A stretch of 64,000 nucleotides of DNA from Nocardia wallacei. GTDB taxonomy: Bacteria > Actinomycetota > Actinomycetes > Mycobacteriales > Mycobacteriaceae. Below, piece by piece: positions 48,155 through 60,100 of this stretch (position 1 is the first letter of the stretch; every line of letters begins with the position of its first letter). The translations under genes and the position numbers were made by a program. Below the pieces are notes generated by a model. It was not told the DNA's origin and searched no databases. It saw only the letters and a list, made by a program, of their open reading frames with translations. Location: the NCBI RefSeq assembly GCF_029868745.1, contig NZ_JARWOP010000385.1, forward strand, positions 48,553 to 112,552. Direction: 5' to 3'.

Positions 48155-51100
48155 ATGCCTCAGCGCACAGCCACGGCGGCGGCCGACGCGATCGTCCCCG
48201 CCGGAGCCTTCCCCTTGTCGGCGGCCCAGCGCGGCATCTGGTTCGCCCAGCACTTCGCCGGCGCGACGCCGATCTCCATCGCGCAGTACGTCGAATTCGA
48301 GGGGGCGGTCGATGTCGACTTGCTCGCCACCGCGGCCCGGCGAGCCGGACGCGAGTTCGGCACCGGCTACCTGCGTCTGCTCGAGGTCGACGGCGCGCCC
48401 TTCCAGATCGTCGACACCGCGCTGGACGACCGCATCGGCACCGTCGACCTGCGCGGGGAGGCCGATCCCGAGGCGGCGGCCCTGGCGTGGATGCGCGCGG
48501 AGTACTCGGCGCCGCTGGATCCGGTGACCGACCGGCTGGTCCAGGTCGCCATGCTGCGCGTCGGCGCGGACCGCTGGTTCTGGTATTCCCGGATGCACCA
48601 CATCGCACTGGACGGCGTGGGCGCGCTGACGATGATGCAGCGCACCGCCGAGATCTACAACTGCGCCGCGCGAGGCGAGGAGATACCGGCCGGGCGAGCG
48701 GAGGATCTGCGCCGGGTCGTCGCGGACGATCTGGCCTACCGGGATTCGCAGCGGCTGCACAGCGACCGCGAGTACTGGCGCGACCACCTGGCCGGCATGA
48801 CGCCGCCGGTGACGCTGGCAGGGCGGGAAGCGGGGGTCGACGCCCAGCCGAATCTGGTGTCGGCCGAATTGCCCCGCGCGACAGCGGAATTGCTGGAGCG
48901 CGTCGCCGCCCGGGAGTCCTCGAGCGCGGCGCCGATCATCGTGGCGGCCTTCGGCGCGTATCTCGGCGCCATGACCGGAGCGGGCGAGGTGGTGCTCGGG
49001 CTGCCCGTGTCGGGGCGCACCACGGCGACGCTGCGGCGGTCGGGCGGGATGATCGCCAATGTCGTTCCGCTGCGGCTGCCGCTGTCACCGACCCAGACGG
49101 TCGGTGATCTCATCCGGGCGACCCAGAGCGAGCTGACCGGTGCGCTGCGGCGGCAGCGCTATCGGCAGGAGGACATCGTCCGGGATCTGGGCTGGGCGAT
49201 GGACGAGGTCACCTCGTTCGGGCCCACGGTGAACCTGATGATGGTCGACAGCCGGATTCGCCTCGGCTCGGTCACCGGACGGCTGCATGTGCTCACCTCC
49301 GGCTTGATCGACGACCTGTTCGTGAACGTCTACCCGGGGATGGGCGGCGAGAGCACCCACATCGACTTCCAGGCCAATCCGAACCTCTACGACCATCGCG
49401 AATTGGCCGGTCAGCACGCACGTTTCCAGGCCTTCCTGACGCGGTTCCTCTCGGCCGGTCCGAACGCGCCGCTGGTAACGCTCGCGGTGACCTCCGAGAC
49501 CGAGCGCGGCGAGCTGGCGCCCGCTCGCGGTCCGGCCGGTACGACGGTCCGCACCCTGCCCGAGATCCTGGCTACCGGGCCACGCACTCGGCCCGAGGCC
49601 GTGGCGATCCGGTCGGGGCAGACCACGATCACCTATCGCGAACTCGGCGAGCGGACCGACCGACTGGCCCGGCTGCTCCTCGCCGCGGGCGCGGGACCCG
49701 AACGCGCGGTGGCGATCTCGATTCCACGCTCAGCGGAGTCGGTGACTGCGATGTGGGCGGTCGCCAAGACCGGGGCGGCCTTCGTTCCGATCGATCCGAC
49801 CTATCCGGCCGACCGCATCGACTACATGGTCTCCGACAGCGGTGTCGTCACCGGCGTGACCACGCGGGCCGCGCGGGCCGCGCTGCCGGATCGGCTCGAC
49901 TGGCTCGTCCTCGACGACCCGGCCACCGAAGCGGCTGTCCGCGAACAGGATCCGAGGTCTGTGACCGATGCCGACCGCCACGCGGCCGTGCACTCCGACC
50001 AGATCGCCTACACGATCTACACCTCCGGCTCGACCGGACTGCCCAAGGGCGTGCAGGTCTCACATCGCGGACTGTCCAACCTGGTGGCAAGCTCCGGGTC
50101 CGCGTTCGGTGTCGACGCGAATTCCGTGGTGGCGCACGCGGTCTCGCCGAGCTTCGACATCTCGGTGGAGGAGTTGCTGGTGACCTTCGCGGCCGCGGCC
50201 ACCGTCGCGGTGGTGCCGCCGCGGGCCTATGCGGGCGACGAGCTGGCCGAGGTACTGCGCGCGCAGCGCGTCACCCATCTGAATGTCACTCCAGCCGTGG
50301 TGGGTTCGCTGGATCCGGCCACGCTGCCCGAACTGCGCACGGTCGTGGTGGGCGGCGACGCGTGCCCGGCGGATCTGGTACCGGCGTGGGCGGGGCGCAG
50401 GGTGCTCAACGGGTACGGCCCGACCGAGACGACGGTGACGGTCACGCTCAGCGCGCCGTTGTCCCCGGACGGTCCCGTGACGATCGGTAGTCCCGTGCGC
50501 GGCGTGTCCGCGCTGGTCCTCGACCCGTGGCTGCGGCCGGTGCCGCCCGGGACGACCGGTGAGCTGTACCTGAGCGGCGATTGCCTGGCCCGCGGCTACC
50601 ACGGCCGGACCGGTCTCACCGCCGCGTGTTTCGTGGCCGACCCGTACACGCCGGGCGGACGCCTGTACCGCACCGGCGACCTCGTGCGCTGGACCCGGCA
50701 CGACGACCGCTGGGTGCTGGAGTACGGCGGTCGCGGAGACGCGCAGGTGAAGGTGCGCGGATTCCGGATCGAACTCGGCGAGATCGACGCGGTGCTGCAA
50801 CGGCTGCCGGAGGTCGACTTCGCCCTCACCCTCGGCGCCGACTCCGGCTCGGGCACGGCCCTGGTGTCCTACGTGCGCGGCCGCGACGGTGTGCCGCTGG
50901 ATCCCGAGACTGTGAGAACCGCTGCGGCACAGACCCTTCCCGCATACATGGTGCCATCGGTGATCATGGTGCTGGACCGGGTCCCGCTGACCCCGGTCGG
51001 CAAGGTGGACCGGCGGGCGCTGCCCGCCCCGGTCTTCCGGTCCCGGGCGGCGGACGGCCGCCCGCCCGAGACGGATCGCGAGCGGACGCTAGCCGCCGTG

Positions 51101-54100
51101 TTCGCCGACGTGCTGCGGCTGGACGCCGTCACCGCCGACGACGACTTCTTCGCGCTCGGCGGCGACAGCATCGTGGCGATCCAGCTGGTCTCGCGGGCCA
51201 GGGCGGCAGGTCTGGGCCTCACCGCCCGCGACGTGTTCGAGCGCCGCACCGTCGCCGGCCTCGCGGCCGTCGCCGCCGACGCGACGGTCCCGGCCGTCTC
51301 CGAACTGCCGGGCGGCGGAATCGGGCCTCTCGCACCGACACCGATCGTGCACGCCATGCTCGACGCCGGCGCCTGGCATCGGTTCGCGCAAGCGGCCCTG
51401 ATCGGACTGCCCGCCGAGGTGGACCGGGACCGGCTGACGGCGGCGGTACGGGCGCTCCTCGACCACCACGACGTGCTCCGCGGTGCGCTGCGGCAGGCCG
51501 ACGGCGGCTGGGAATGGACTGTGGGCGAACGCGGCTCGGTCGATGCCGCCGCACTCGTGGACGTGGTGCGCGCCGACACGGACGAGGATCGGGAACGCGA
51601 ACTGCACAGTGCCGCAGACCGTCTCGATCCGGCTGCCGGTGTGATGGCGCGCTTCGTTCTCATGGAATCCGGCGACGCCGCGCCGACGCTGTGGGTGGTG
51701 GTGCACCATCTCGCCGTCGACGGTGTGTCGTGGCGGATCCTGCTGCCCGATCTCGCCACCGCCTGTGCCGGTGGCGAACTCGCTCCGGTCGGCACGTCGT
51801 TCCGCCGGTGGGCGCACGTGCAGCGCGAGCAGGCGGATCGCCGGGCGGTCGAACTGCCACTGTGGCAAAGCATTCTCGGCACCGCGGATCCGGCGCTCGG
51901 GTCCCGCGAGTTCGCCCCGGCGGTGGATGTCGTGGCCACCGAGGCGCAGCTGCGTACCCGCGTGGATGCCGCCGTCGCCGAATCGGCGCTGACCACGGTG
52001 CCACACCGATTCCATTGCGGCCCCGACGAAGTCCTGCTCACCGCACTCGCGCTGGCCGTGGGCCGGTGGCGGCAACGCGGAACGACGCTGATCACCCTCG
52101 AAGGCCACGGCCGGGAGGAGGCGATCCTGCCCGGCGCGGACGTGGCGCGCACGGTGGGCTGGTTCACCGCCGCGTACCCGGTCGGGCTGGATCTCGCCGA
52201 TCTCGACATCGACGACGCGTTCACCGGCGGCGCCGCGGCGGGCGCGGCGCTCAAGACGGTCAAGGACCAACTTCGCCGCATTCCGGACCGCGGGGTCGGC
52301 TACGGAATGCTCCGCTACCTGAATCCTGTAACCGCCCAGCGGCTTTCGCAGGCCCCGGCTCCGCAGCTCAGCTTCAACTATCTCGGCCGGACCGCCATCG
52401 GCGCGGACGCCGCGGGCTCGGCCTGGCTGCCGCGCCGGTTCGACGCCACCCGCGACGAGCGGGCTCCGCTGGCCGCCGTCGTGGACATCAACGCGATGAT
52501 GGACGGCGACGGACTCGACGTGACGTGGTCCTACGCCGCGCGGATCCTCGGTGCGGCCGAGGTGCGGGAACTGTCGGAGCTGTGGGCCGCGGCGCTGAGT
52601 GCCCTTGTGGCGCACGCGGAGTCCGATAGCGCGGGCGGTCATTCTCCGTCGGATTTCGGCCTCGTCGAGGTCTCCCAGGACCAGGTCGACGCCTGGGAGC
52701 GCACCTATCCGACATTGACCGATGTGTGGCCGCTGTCGCCGCTGCAACAAGGGCTGCTGTTCCACGCCCGCTACGACACCGATACCGCCGACGACTACAC
52801 CGTGCAGACCCGGCTGACGCTGACCGGCCGCGTCCACGCCGACCTGCTGCGCGCGGCGGCCCAGGCATTGGTGGACCGGCATGAGAACCTCCGGGTGGCC
52901 TTCGTCGAAACCGCCGACGGGCCAAGGCAATTGGTGGCGGGAACGGCCGAGGTGGCATGGCACGAGGTCGATCTCACCGGCACGGCGGACCCCGCCCGCG
53001 AACTCGACCGGGTGATCGGCGTCGACGCGCGTACCCGATTCGATGTGGCGCGTCCCCCGCTGGTGCGTTTCGCGCTGATCCGCACCGCCGCCGCGGAGTA
53101 CACGCTCCTGATCACCAATCACCATCTGGTGCTGGACGGCTGGTCGACGCCGCTGCTGGTGCAGGAATTGCTCGGCGACTACGCCGGACTGGCCGCCGGG
53201 CACACCCCGGACCGGCCCGAACCGCCGTCATATCGGGAGTTCCTGGCCTGGCTCGCCGAGCAGGATGCCGCGACTTCCGTTGCCGCCTGGGCCGATTCGC
53301 TGGCGGGCGTGGACTCCCCCACTCGCGCGGTGCCGTCGCTGGCGGGCATCGCGTCGGCCGAATCGGGCACGGTGACAGTGGATCTGCCCGCCGACACCGT
53401 GACGCGCCTCGAGGCCACCACCCTGGCGGCGGGCGCGACCGTCAACACCGCGGTGCAGGCGGCCTGGGCGCTGGTGCTGGCCATGCTCACCGGGCGTACC
53501 GATGTCGTCTTCGGCGGCACCGTTTCCGGACGGCCGCCACAGCTGCCGGGTATCGAACAGATGGTGGGCCTGTTCATCAATACGGTGCCGGTGCGGGTGC
53601 GGCTGGATCCCGCCGAACGGGTGACCGATCTGCTCGGCCGCATCCAGTCGGAGCAGGCCCGGCTGCTCGACCAGCAACATGTGGGGCTGGCGGCCATTCA
53701 CCAGGCCGTCGGGTTGCCCGAATTGTTCGACACCCTCACGGTTTTCGAGTCGTATCCGATCGATCGGGAAACGTTGTCGCAGTCCCCGGACATCGCGGGT
53801 ATGCGCATCCTCGATATCGCCGGAACCGACGCGACGCCGTATCCGCTGAATCTCATGGTGATTCCGCAGCCCGGCGGCTTGCGGATCAGCGTCAAATATC
53901 TGGCCGACCACCTCGGCGCGTCCGCCGCACAGCGACTGCTCGACCGGTTCGTGCTGCTGCTCGGCCGAATCGCCGAGCGGCCGCAGCAGCGGCTCGCCCA
54001 AGTGCAGCACTGTGACCCCGAGGAATATCGCGAGCTGCTGCCGGTGCGCGGTGCGGAACCGGCTGCGCCACGGGCGCTTCCGGACATCCTGGCGGCCGGG

Positions 54101-57100
54101 GCGAGCGTGAATCCCGACGCGATCGCCGTCAGTTCCGATCATCTCACCATGACCTACGGCGAACTCGACGCGTGGTCCAACCGGTTCGCCCGGGTACTGC
54201 TGCGGCGCGGCGTCGGCCGGGAGGTCTTCGTCGTGCTGGCGCTGACCCGGTCGGTGGAGTCGGTCGTCGCCGTGTGGGCCGTTGCCAAGGCCGGCGCGGC
54301 CTTCCTGCCGCTGGACCCGAACCATCCGGTCGAGCGCATCGAGCACATTCTCACCGACTCGCGGGCGCCGATCGGGATCACGGTGTGCGCGACCGGGGAA
54401 ACGCTGCCCGGCAGCATCGACTGGCTGCTGCTGGACGACCTCAACACCATCCGCCGGGTGATGACGGTCTCCGACGCACCCGTCACCGACGCCGAGCGCG
54501 GCGGCCCGATCGCGCTGGACCAGACCGCGTACCTGATCTATACCTCCGGCTCCACGGGCAAGCCGAAAGCGGTGCTGCTCAGCCACCACGGCCTGGCCAA
54601 TCTGACCGCCACCCAGGCGGAGTCGCTCGCCCTCGACGCCGATTCCGTTGTCCTGCAAGTGGCTTCGCCGAGCTTCGACGCGTCGGTGCACGAGTTGCTG
54701 AAGGCGCACTCCACCGGCGCGCGCCTGGTGCTGTCTCCGCCGGAGGTGTACGGCGGCGACGCTCTCGAACGGCTGCTGCGCACCGAACGGGTCACCCACG
54801 CCGTGATCACCCCGTCGGTGCTGGCGACGATGGATCCGCGCGGTCTCGAGGATCTGCGAGTGCTCTCGGTGGCCGGAGAGGCCGCCGGGCCGGAGCTGGT
54901 CGCCGACTGGTCGGCGGGGCGGCGCATGCTGAACCTGTACGGCCCCACCGAGTTCAGCATCTGGGCGACCGGGCCGGGCGAGTTGCGGCCGGGCGAGCAG
55001 ATCACCATCGGCCGCCCGATCCGCGGCGCGGCCGCCACGGTGCTCGACACCTGGCTGCGGCCGGTTCCGGTCGGCGCCACCGGTGAGCTGTACCTGTCCG
55101 GGCCCGCGCTGGCGCGCGGCTACTTCAACCGATTCGCCCTCACCGCAACGCGTTTCGTCGCCGACCCGTACGGACCGCCCGGAGCGCGAATGTACCGCAC
55201 CGGCGACATGGTGCGGTGGGTGCCCGTCGATCGGCCCGGCGGCACCGTCGTGGAGCTGGAGTACCTGGGACGCAGCGATTTCCAGGTCAAGATCCGCGGT
55301 CTGCGTATCGAACTCGGCGAGATCGACGCGGTGCTGGGCCGGGCGGAGGGCGTCGACTATGCCGTCACCGTCGGCCGCCCCGGGCCGGGCGGCGCGACGG
55401 TGCTGGTGTCCTATGTCGTTCCCGCGGCCGGGCACGATCTCCATCCCGAGGAACTGCGGACCCGCGTCGCGGCCGCGCTGCCGGGATACATGGTGCCCGC
55501 CTATCTCATTGTGCTGGAGGGTGTTCCGCTGACTCCCGTGGGGAAGCTGGATCGCGCCGCGCTGCCCGAGCCCGACTACGCCGCGGCGGAGCAGCAGTAC
55601 CTGGCGCCGCGGACCGCCGTGGAACACGCGGTCGCCGACGTGTTCGCCGAGGTGCTCGGGCGTGACCGGGTGAGTATCGACCGATCGTTCTTCGAGCTGG
55701 GCGGCAATTCGCTCAGCGCGACGCGGGTGGTCGCGCGGGTCAACGCGACGCTCGGATCGACGGTCGCGCTGCGCGACCTGTTCGACGCGCCCACGGTCGC
55801 GCTGCTGGCCGGTCGCGTCGTGCCCACCGCCGACGGCCACGGAAAGGCCGCGCTCGCACCGCGAATCCGGCCCGACCGCGTCCCCCTGTCGCCCGCGCAG
55901 CAACGCATGTGGGTGCTCAACCGGATGGATCCGGCGTCGGCCGCCTACAACATCGCCGCCGCGCTGCGGCTGACCGGTGACCTCGACGCGGCCGCGCTCG
56001 GGCGCGCGCTCGCCGCGGTCGTCGCCCGGCACGAGAGCCTGCGCACCGTGTACCCGGCCGACGACCAGGGGCCGCGGCAGGTGGTGCTGACCGCCGACAC
56101 GGCGACGCCGGATCTGGTCGTCGCCGATGTGGACGACGGCGCGCCCCTGCGGGCCCGGATCGCCGAACTCGCCGGGATCGGCTTCGATCTGGCCGAACAG
56201 CCGCCGCTGCGGGTCGGGGTGTTCCGCGTGGCGGGACGGCACGTGCACGTCGTCGTGCTGGTGGTGCATCACATCAGCGCGGACGGTGTCTCGATGGCGC
56301 CGCTGGCCGCGGACCTCATGGCGGCCTACTCCGCGCAGGTGCACGGGACGGCCGCGGCGCTGCCGCCGCTGCCGGTGCAGTACGCCGACTTCGCGCTCTG
56401 GCATCGCGAACTGCTCGGCGCGGCGGCGGACCAGGAATCCTTGGCGGCCCGGCAGATTCGATACTGGACCGAGACGCTCGCCGATCTGCCCGACGTGCTG
56501 GAGTTGCCGTCCGACCGGCCGCGCCCGGCCGTGCAGTCGATGCGCAGCGCCGCCCGGCCCTTCGGCATCGACGCCGAGTTGCATCGCGCGCTGACCGAGC
56601 TGGCCGCGGGATCGGGTGTCAGCCTGTTCATGGTCGTACACGCCGCCCTCGCCGTGCTGCTCGCGCGGCTCGGCGGGACCGGGGACGTGGTGGTCGGGAC
56701 GGCCGTCGCCGGGCGCGGCGCGCAGGCCCTGGACGGGCTGGTCGGCATGTTCGTCAACACGCTGGCCCTGCGGACGACGGTCGATCCGGCGCTCCCCTTC
56801 CGCCGATTCCTGGCGCAGGTGCGCGAGACCGACGTGGACGCGTTCGGCCACACCGACGTGCCGTTCGAACAGCTGGTGCAGATCCTGAATCCGGCCCGGT
56901 CCACCGCACACCATCCGGTGTTCCAGGTGTCACTGTCGTTGCAGAACTTCCAGGAGCCGGTGCTGGAGCTGCCGGGACTGCGAGTCGAGGTGGAGCCGTT
57001 CGACCGCGACTCCTCGCCGTTCGATCTCACACTGGATCTGCGCGAACGCTTCTCGGAGTCGGCGCCGGCCGGAGTGGACGCGGTGCTGACCTTCGCCACC

Positions 57101-60100
57101 GACCTGTTCGACGACGCCACCGCGGCGGCGTTCGCGCACCGGTGGGAACGGATTCTGCGGGCCGTCACCGCCGATCCGGATCGGCCGATCGCCGATATCG
57201 ACCTGCTCGGCGCGGCCGAGCGAGCCGCGCTGGTCCCGCGCCGACGTCCGGGTGGAGCCGCGGCCGTGACGCTCGCGGACCTGTTCGCGGCGTCGGCGCT
57301 GGCGCATCCCGACCGACCGGCCGTGATCAGTGGCGGGACCACGCTCACCTATCGCGAACTCGACGGGCGGTCCAATCGCCTGGCTCGCGTCCTGCTGGAC
57401 GCCGGGGCCGGTCCGGAAACCGTTGTGGCGCTGGCGCTTACCCGCGGGGTCGAGCTGCTTACCGCGGTGTGGGCGGCGGCGAAGGCGGGTACGGCGTTCC
57501 TGCCCGTCGACCCGGCCCACCCGATCGATCGGATCGAGCACCTGATCGGCGACTCGGGCGCGGTGCTCGGGCTCACCGTCTCCGCGCATCGCGCACTGCT
57601 TCCCGGCGGCACCCGCTGGCTGACCCTCGACGAACCGGGGCTGGTGAGATCCCTGCGCGAGACCGCGGATCACGCGGTGCGAGTGGATGTCCGGGCCGAC
57701 CATCCGGCGTGGCTCATCTACACCTCGGGGTCCACGGGGACACCGAAGGGTGTCTCGGTGACTCATCGCGGGATCGCCGAACTCGCTGCGGCACAGCGGG
57801 ATTCCCTGGGCTTGGATTCTTCGGCGCGGGTCCTGCAAGTGGCATCGCCCAGCTTCGACGCGTCGGTCTTCGAAACGCTCATGGCGTTCGGCTGCGGCGG
57901 GGCCGCCGTGGTCGCGCCGCCGGAGGTGTTCGGCGGCGTCGCGCTCGCCGAGCTGATCGCCGCCGAGCGCGTCACCCACGCGGTCATCACCCCGTCCGCG
58001 CTGGCCACCGTCGCGCCCGACGCCGTACCCGGGCTCCGGGTGCTCGCCGTGGCCGGTGAGGCGGTAAGTGCCGAGCTGGTGCAGCGCTGGTCGCCGTGCC
58101 GGACGCTGGTGAATCTATACGGGCCGACCGAATTCACCATCTGGGCAACCGGTTCCGGGCCGTTGCGGGACGCGGCCCGGATCACCATCGGGGCGCCGAT
58201 TCCCGGCGCGGGCACCGTCGTGCTGGACGACCGGCTCCGCCCGGTGCCGTTCGGGGTCGCGGGAGAGCTGTATCTGTCCGGTCCTGCGCTGGCGCGCGGG
58301 TACCACGGAAGGCCGGATCTGACGGCCGCACGGTTCGTCGCCGACCCGTTCGGCCGTCCCGGCGACCGCATGTACCGCACCGGCGACTTGGTGCGCTGGA
58401 CCGGGCCGGTCGCCGCACCGGAGCTGGAGTACCTCGGCCGCACCGACTTCCAGGTCAAGGTCCGCGGCCGCCGGATCGAACTCGGCGAGATCGACGCCGT
58501 GCTGAACCGCGCGCCCGGGGTCGAATTCGCCGTCACGGTAGGCGTTTCCACGCCCGCGGGGTCGATGGCCCTCGCGGCCTATGTGGTTCCAGGCATGGTA
58601 GACAGACGCGCCGCAGGCGCATCGGCCACACCCGCGCCGGTGTCGGCCGGGGCCGAGGCCGCCGAGAGCGTCTCGAACGGCAGCTCAGCGGTGGCTCCCG
58701 CGTTCGACGTGAGTGCGCTGCGCGACTGGGCAGCCGAACTCCTGCCCAGTTATATGGTGCCGTCCGCCTTCGTGGTCCTCGACGCCATTCCGCTCAACGC
58801 GGTCGGCAAACTCGATCGAAAAGCACTGCCGCAGCCGGTATTCGACGATGCGGGGACCGAGTACCAGGCACCCTCCACACCGACCGAGAGCGTTCTCGCC
58901 ACGCTCGTCGCCGAACTGCTGGGCCGCGAGCGGGTGGGCACGCGCGACTCGTTCTTCGCGCTCGGCGGCGACAGCATCCTCGCGATCCAGCTGGTGTCGC
59001 GCGCCCGGCTGCACGGCCTCACACTCACGCCGCTGCAGGTGTTCGAGCACCGCACCGTGGCGGCGCTGGCCGCGCTCGCGGACGCGGCCGGGACCGTCGT
59101 CACGCTGGACGAGCTGCCCGGCGGCGGGGTCGGCGAGCTGCCGCTCACGCCGATCGTCCGGTACATGATCGAACGCGGCGGAAATTTCGACCGCTTCGCC
59201 CAGACCGCGGTGCTGGAACTGCCCGTCGGCATCGAGCGCGCTCAGCTGGTGGCGACCGTATCCGCCGTGGTCGATCGGCACGACATGCTGCGCGCGCGGC
59301 TGACCCGCGACGACGACGGCGAGTGGCGACTGCGCACCGCCGAACCGGGCACGGTCGACGTCGACGCGCTGCTGCACCAGATCGAATACGCGGATACCAC
59401 CGATGCCATCGAGTTGCGCGAATTCGCCCGCAGCGCGGTGGATTCCGCGATGAAGCGGCTACATCCCGCGGACGGCACGGTGCTGCAACTGATCTGGCTG
59501 GACCCCGTCGGGGATTCCGGCGCGCACCGCCGGGCCGGACGGCTGATCATCGTCGCCCACCACCTCGCGGTGGACGGGGTGTCCTGGCGCATCCTGGTGC
59601 CCGACCTGATGACCGCCTGGGCACAGGTGTCGAGCGGCGCCGCGCCGGTACTGGAGGCATCGGGCACGTCGATGCGCCGCTGGGCGCACGCGCTCGCGGA
59701 GGAGGCCCAGCGCGAGGACCGAGTGACCGAACTCGACTACTGGCGCACGGTCGTCGACGGGCCCGATCCGCTGCTGGGCGATCGAGAACTGGACCCCGCC
59801 GTCGACCGCGCGGGCACCCTCCGCACCGTCGAATTCGAACTCCCCCAACAGGTCACGGCCGACCTGCTCACCACCCTGCCCGGTCTCTTCGACGGCACCG
59901 TCGAGGATGCCCTGTTCGCCACGCTCGCCCTCGCGGTGGCACGGTGGCGCGGCGCCGCGGGTCCGGACAGCGTGCTGCTGCGGCTGGAAGGCCATGGCAG
60001 GCAGGAGGAAATCGTTCCGGGCGCCGATCTGTCGCACACCGTCGGCTGGTTCACCAGCATCTATCCGGTCCGGGTCGACCTCGCCGGAATCGACGTGGAC

